Part shown: in pieces, positions 28,201 through 28,507 of the stretch
Layout: each line of letters opens with the position of its first letter
Numbering within the stretch: the stretch's first letter is position 1
Assembly (NCBI GenBank): GCA_020650975.1
Contig: JAIPMN010007887.1
Coordinates: 1 to 28,507 of the forward strand
DNA: 28,507 nucleotides
Reading direction: 5' to 3'
DNA from: Apostichopus californicus
Taxonomy: Eukaryota > Echinodermata > Holothuroidea > Aspidochirotida > Stichopodidae
Program-made: the position numbers and the translations under genes
Notes under the pieces: model-generated
Databases searched by the model: none
The model's input: only the letters and a program-made list of their open reading frames with translations
Told to the model about the DNA's origin: nothing

Positions 28201-28507
28201 CAGGGGCGTATCCAGGGGGGCGCAACAGGCGCGCGCCCCCCCCCCCCTATTGGCCGTCACCAAAAAAAAAAAATTTTAGCAAAAAAAAAAAAAAAAGTGA
28301 TGACGACCTCCCGTATGCTTTATTTTTTGTTTGCCAAAAAAAGGTTCTGGCGAAGTTCGGCGGCATAATAGTTTTAGAAACATAGATGGTAATTGTACGT
28401 GTTTATATTATCGCGTAGCACAGGGCGTGTATAAGGCCTCTGGGCTGCCTGAGGGAAGCCCATAATAGCCCCGTGCATAACACGTGAGGTTACTCTATCG
28501 AGGCAAA
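28201..28507. mobile_element. Probable hAT-like DNA transposon/MITE terminus, cut by window end
   Basis: CAGGGGCGTATCCAGG at 28201 matches the style of hAT terminal inverted repeats (CAGGGGCG(T/G)A.CCAGG) seen in many animals. It is followed by a G/C-rich palindromic stretch (GGGGGGCGC, later GCGCGCCCCC; 28215-28247) and A-runs. The opposite inverted terminus is not found before 28507, so either it lies beyond the window or this is a fragment. The preceding 8 bp, GTTGAAAG, would be the target-site duplication if complete. Confidence 0.45.

Larger units (their letters stand above)
23461..28507. other. Downstream region without a confident gene
   Basis: AT-rich DNA after the FRMPD-like gene. 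It contains G-tracts (24813-24822, 25231-25264), a C-run near 25532-25542, a degenerate duplication (26530-26790), a short unassigned ORF (27585-27797) and a probable DNA-transposon end at 28201. No splice-supported gene, tRNA or rRNA was recognised in it. Confidence 0.6.

Overview
The window looks like animal nuclear DNA. It has an AT-rich background, GT-AG introns of 0.6 to 4.9 kb, many simple repeats and homopolymer G/C tracts, a tRNA-derived SINE, and non-LTR retrotransposon tails. These features would fit a marine invertebrate deuterostome such as an echinoderm or hemichordate. That placement is an inference from repeat style, not a firm assignment. No prokaryotic features are present.

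One protein-coding gene dominates. Eight plus-strand exons (2703-2842, 4136-4262, 5418-5510, 8220-8432, 9187-9325, 14269-14437, 16730-20735, 21363-21557) join with consistent phases into one open reading frame of 5082 nt, giving 1693 residues plus a stop. It encodes the C-terminal part of a FERM and PDZ domain-containing protein (FRMPD1/3/4 family). The order is FERM lobe F2 (exons 1-3), FERM lobe F3 (exons 3-5), a linker with a PPTY motif, a very long disordered acidic/serine/proline-rich region in a single 4-kb exon, and a helical C-terminus. The N-terminal part expected for the family (PDZ, FERM F1, possibly WW) must lie upstream of base 1, so the gene is truncated by the window.

Region by region: 1-2702 is the intron (or upstream part) before the first visible exon, with a 49-bp repeat, a ~100-bp repeat and a 273-bp tandem duplication. 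The introns between 2843 and 16729 carry a tandem duplication that reaches the exon-3 acceptor, a reverse-oriented LINE 3' tail (6093 to about 6480), a SINE (9831-10208), a 30-bp palindromic minisatellite (12451-13118) interrupted by another insertion, and a 27-bp minisatellite. The 3' UTR starts with about four degenerate copies of a 150-170-bp unit. The first copy appears to be the end of the last coding exon, stop codon included. From about 23460 to the end I see no confident gene, only repeats, G-tracts, one short unassigned ORF (27585-27797) and the start of a probable hAT-like transposon end at 28201.

The signals most worth a second look are the coding-exon-derived repeat array at the stop codon, the 30-bp CAGAC/GTCTG palindrome array in intron 6, and the duplication that includes a copy of the exon-3 splice acceptor core.
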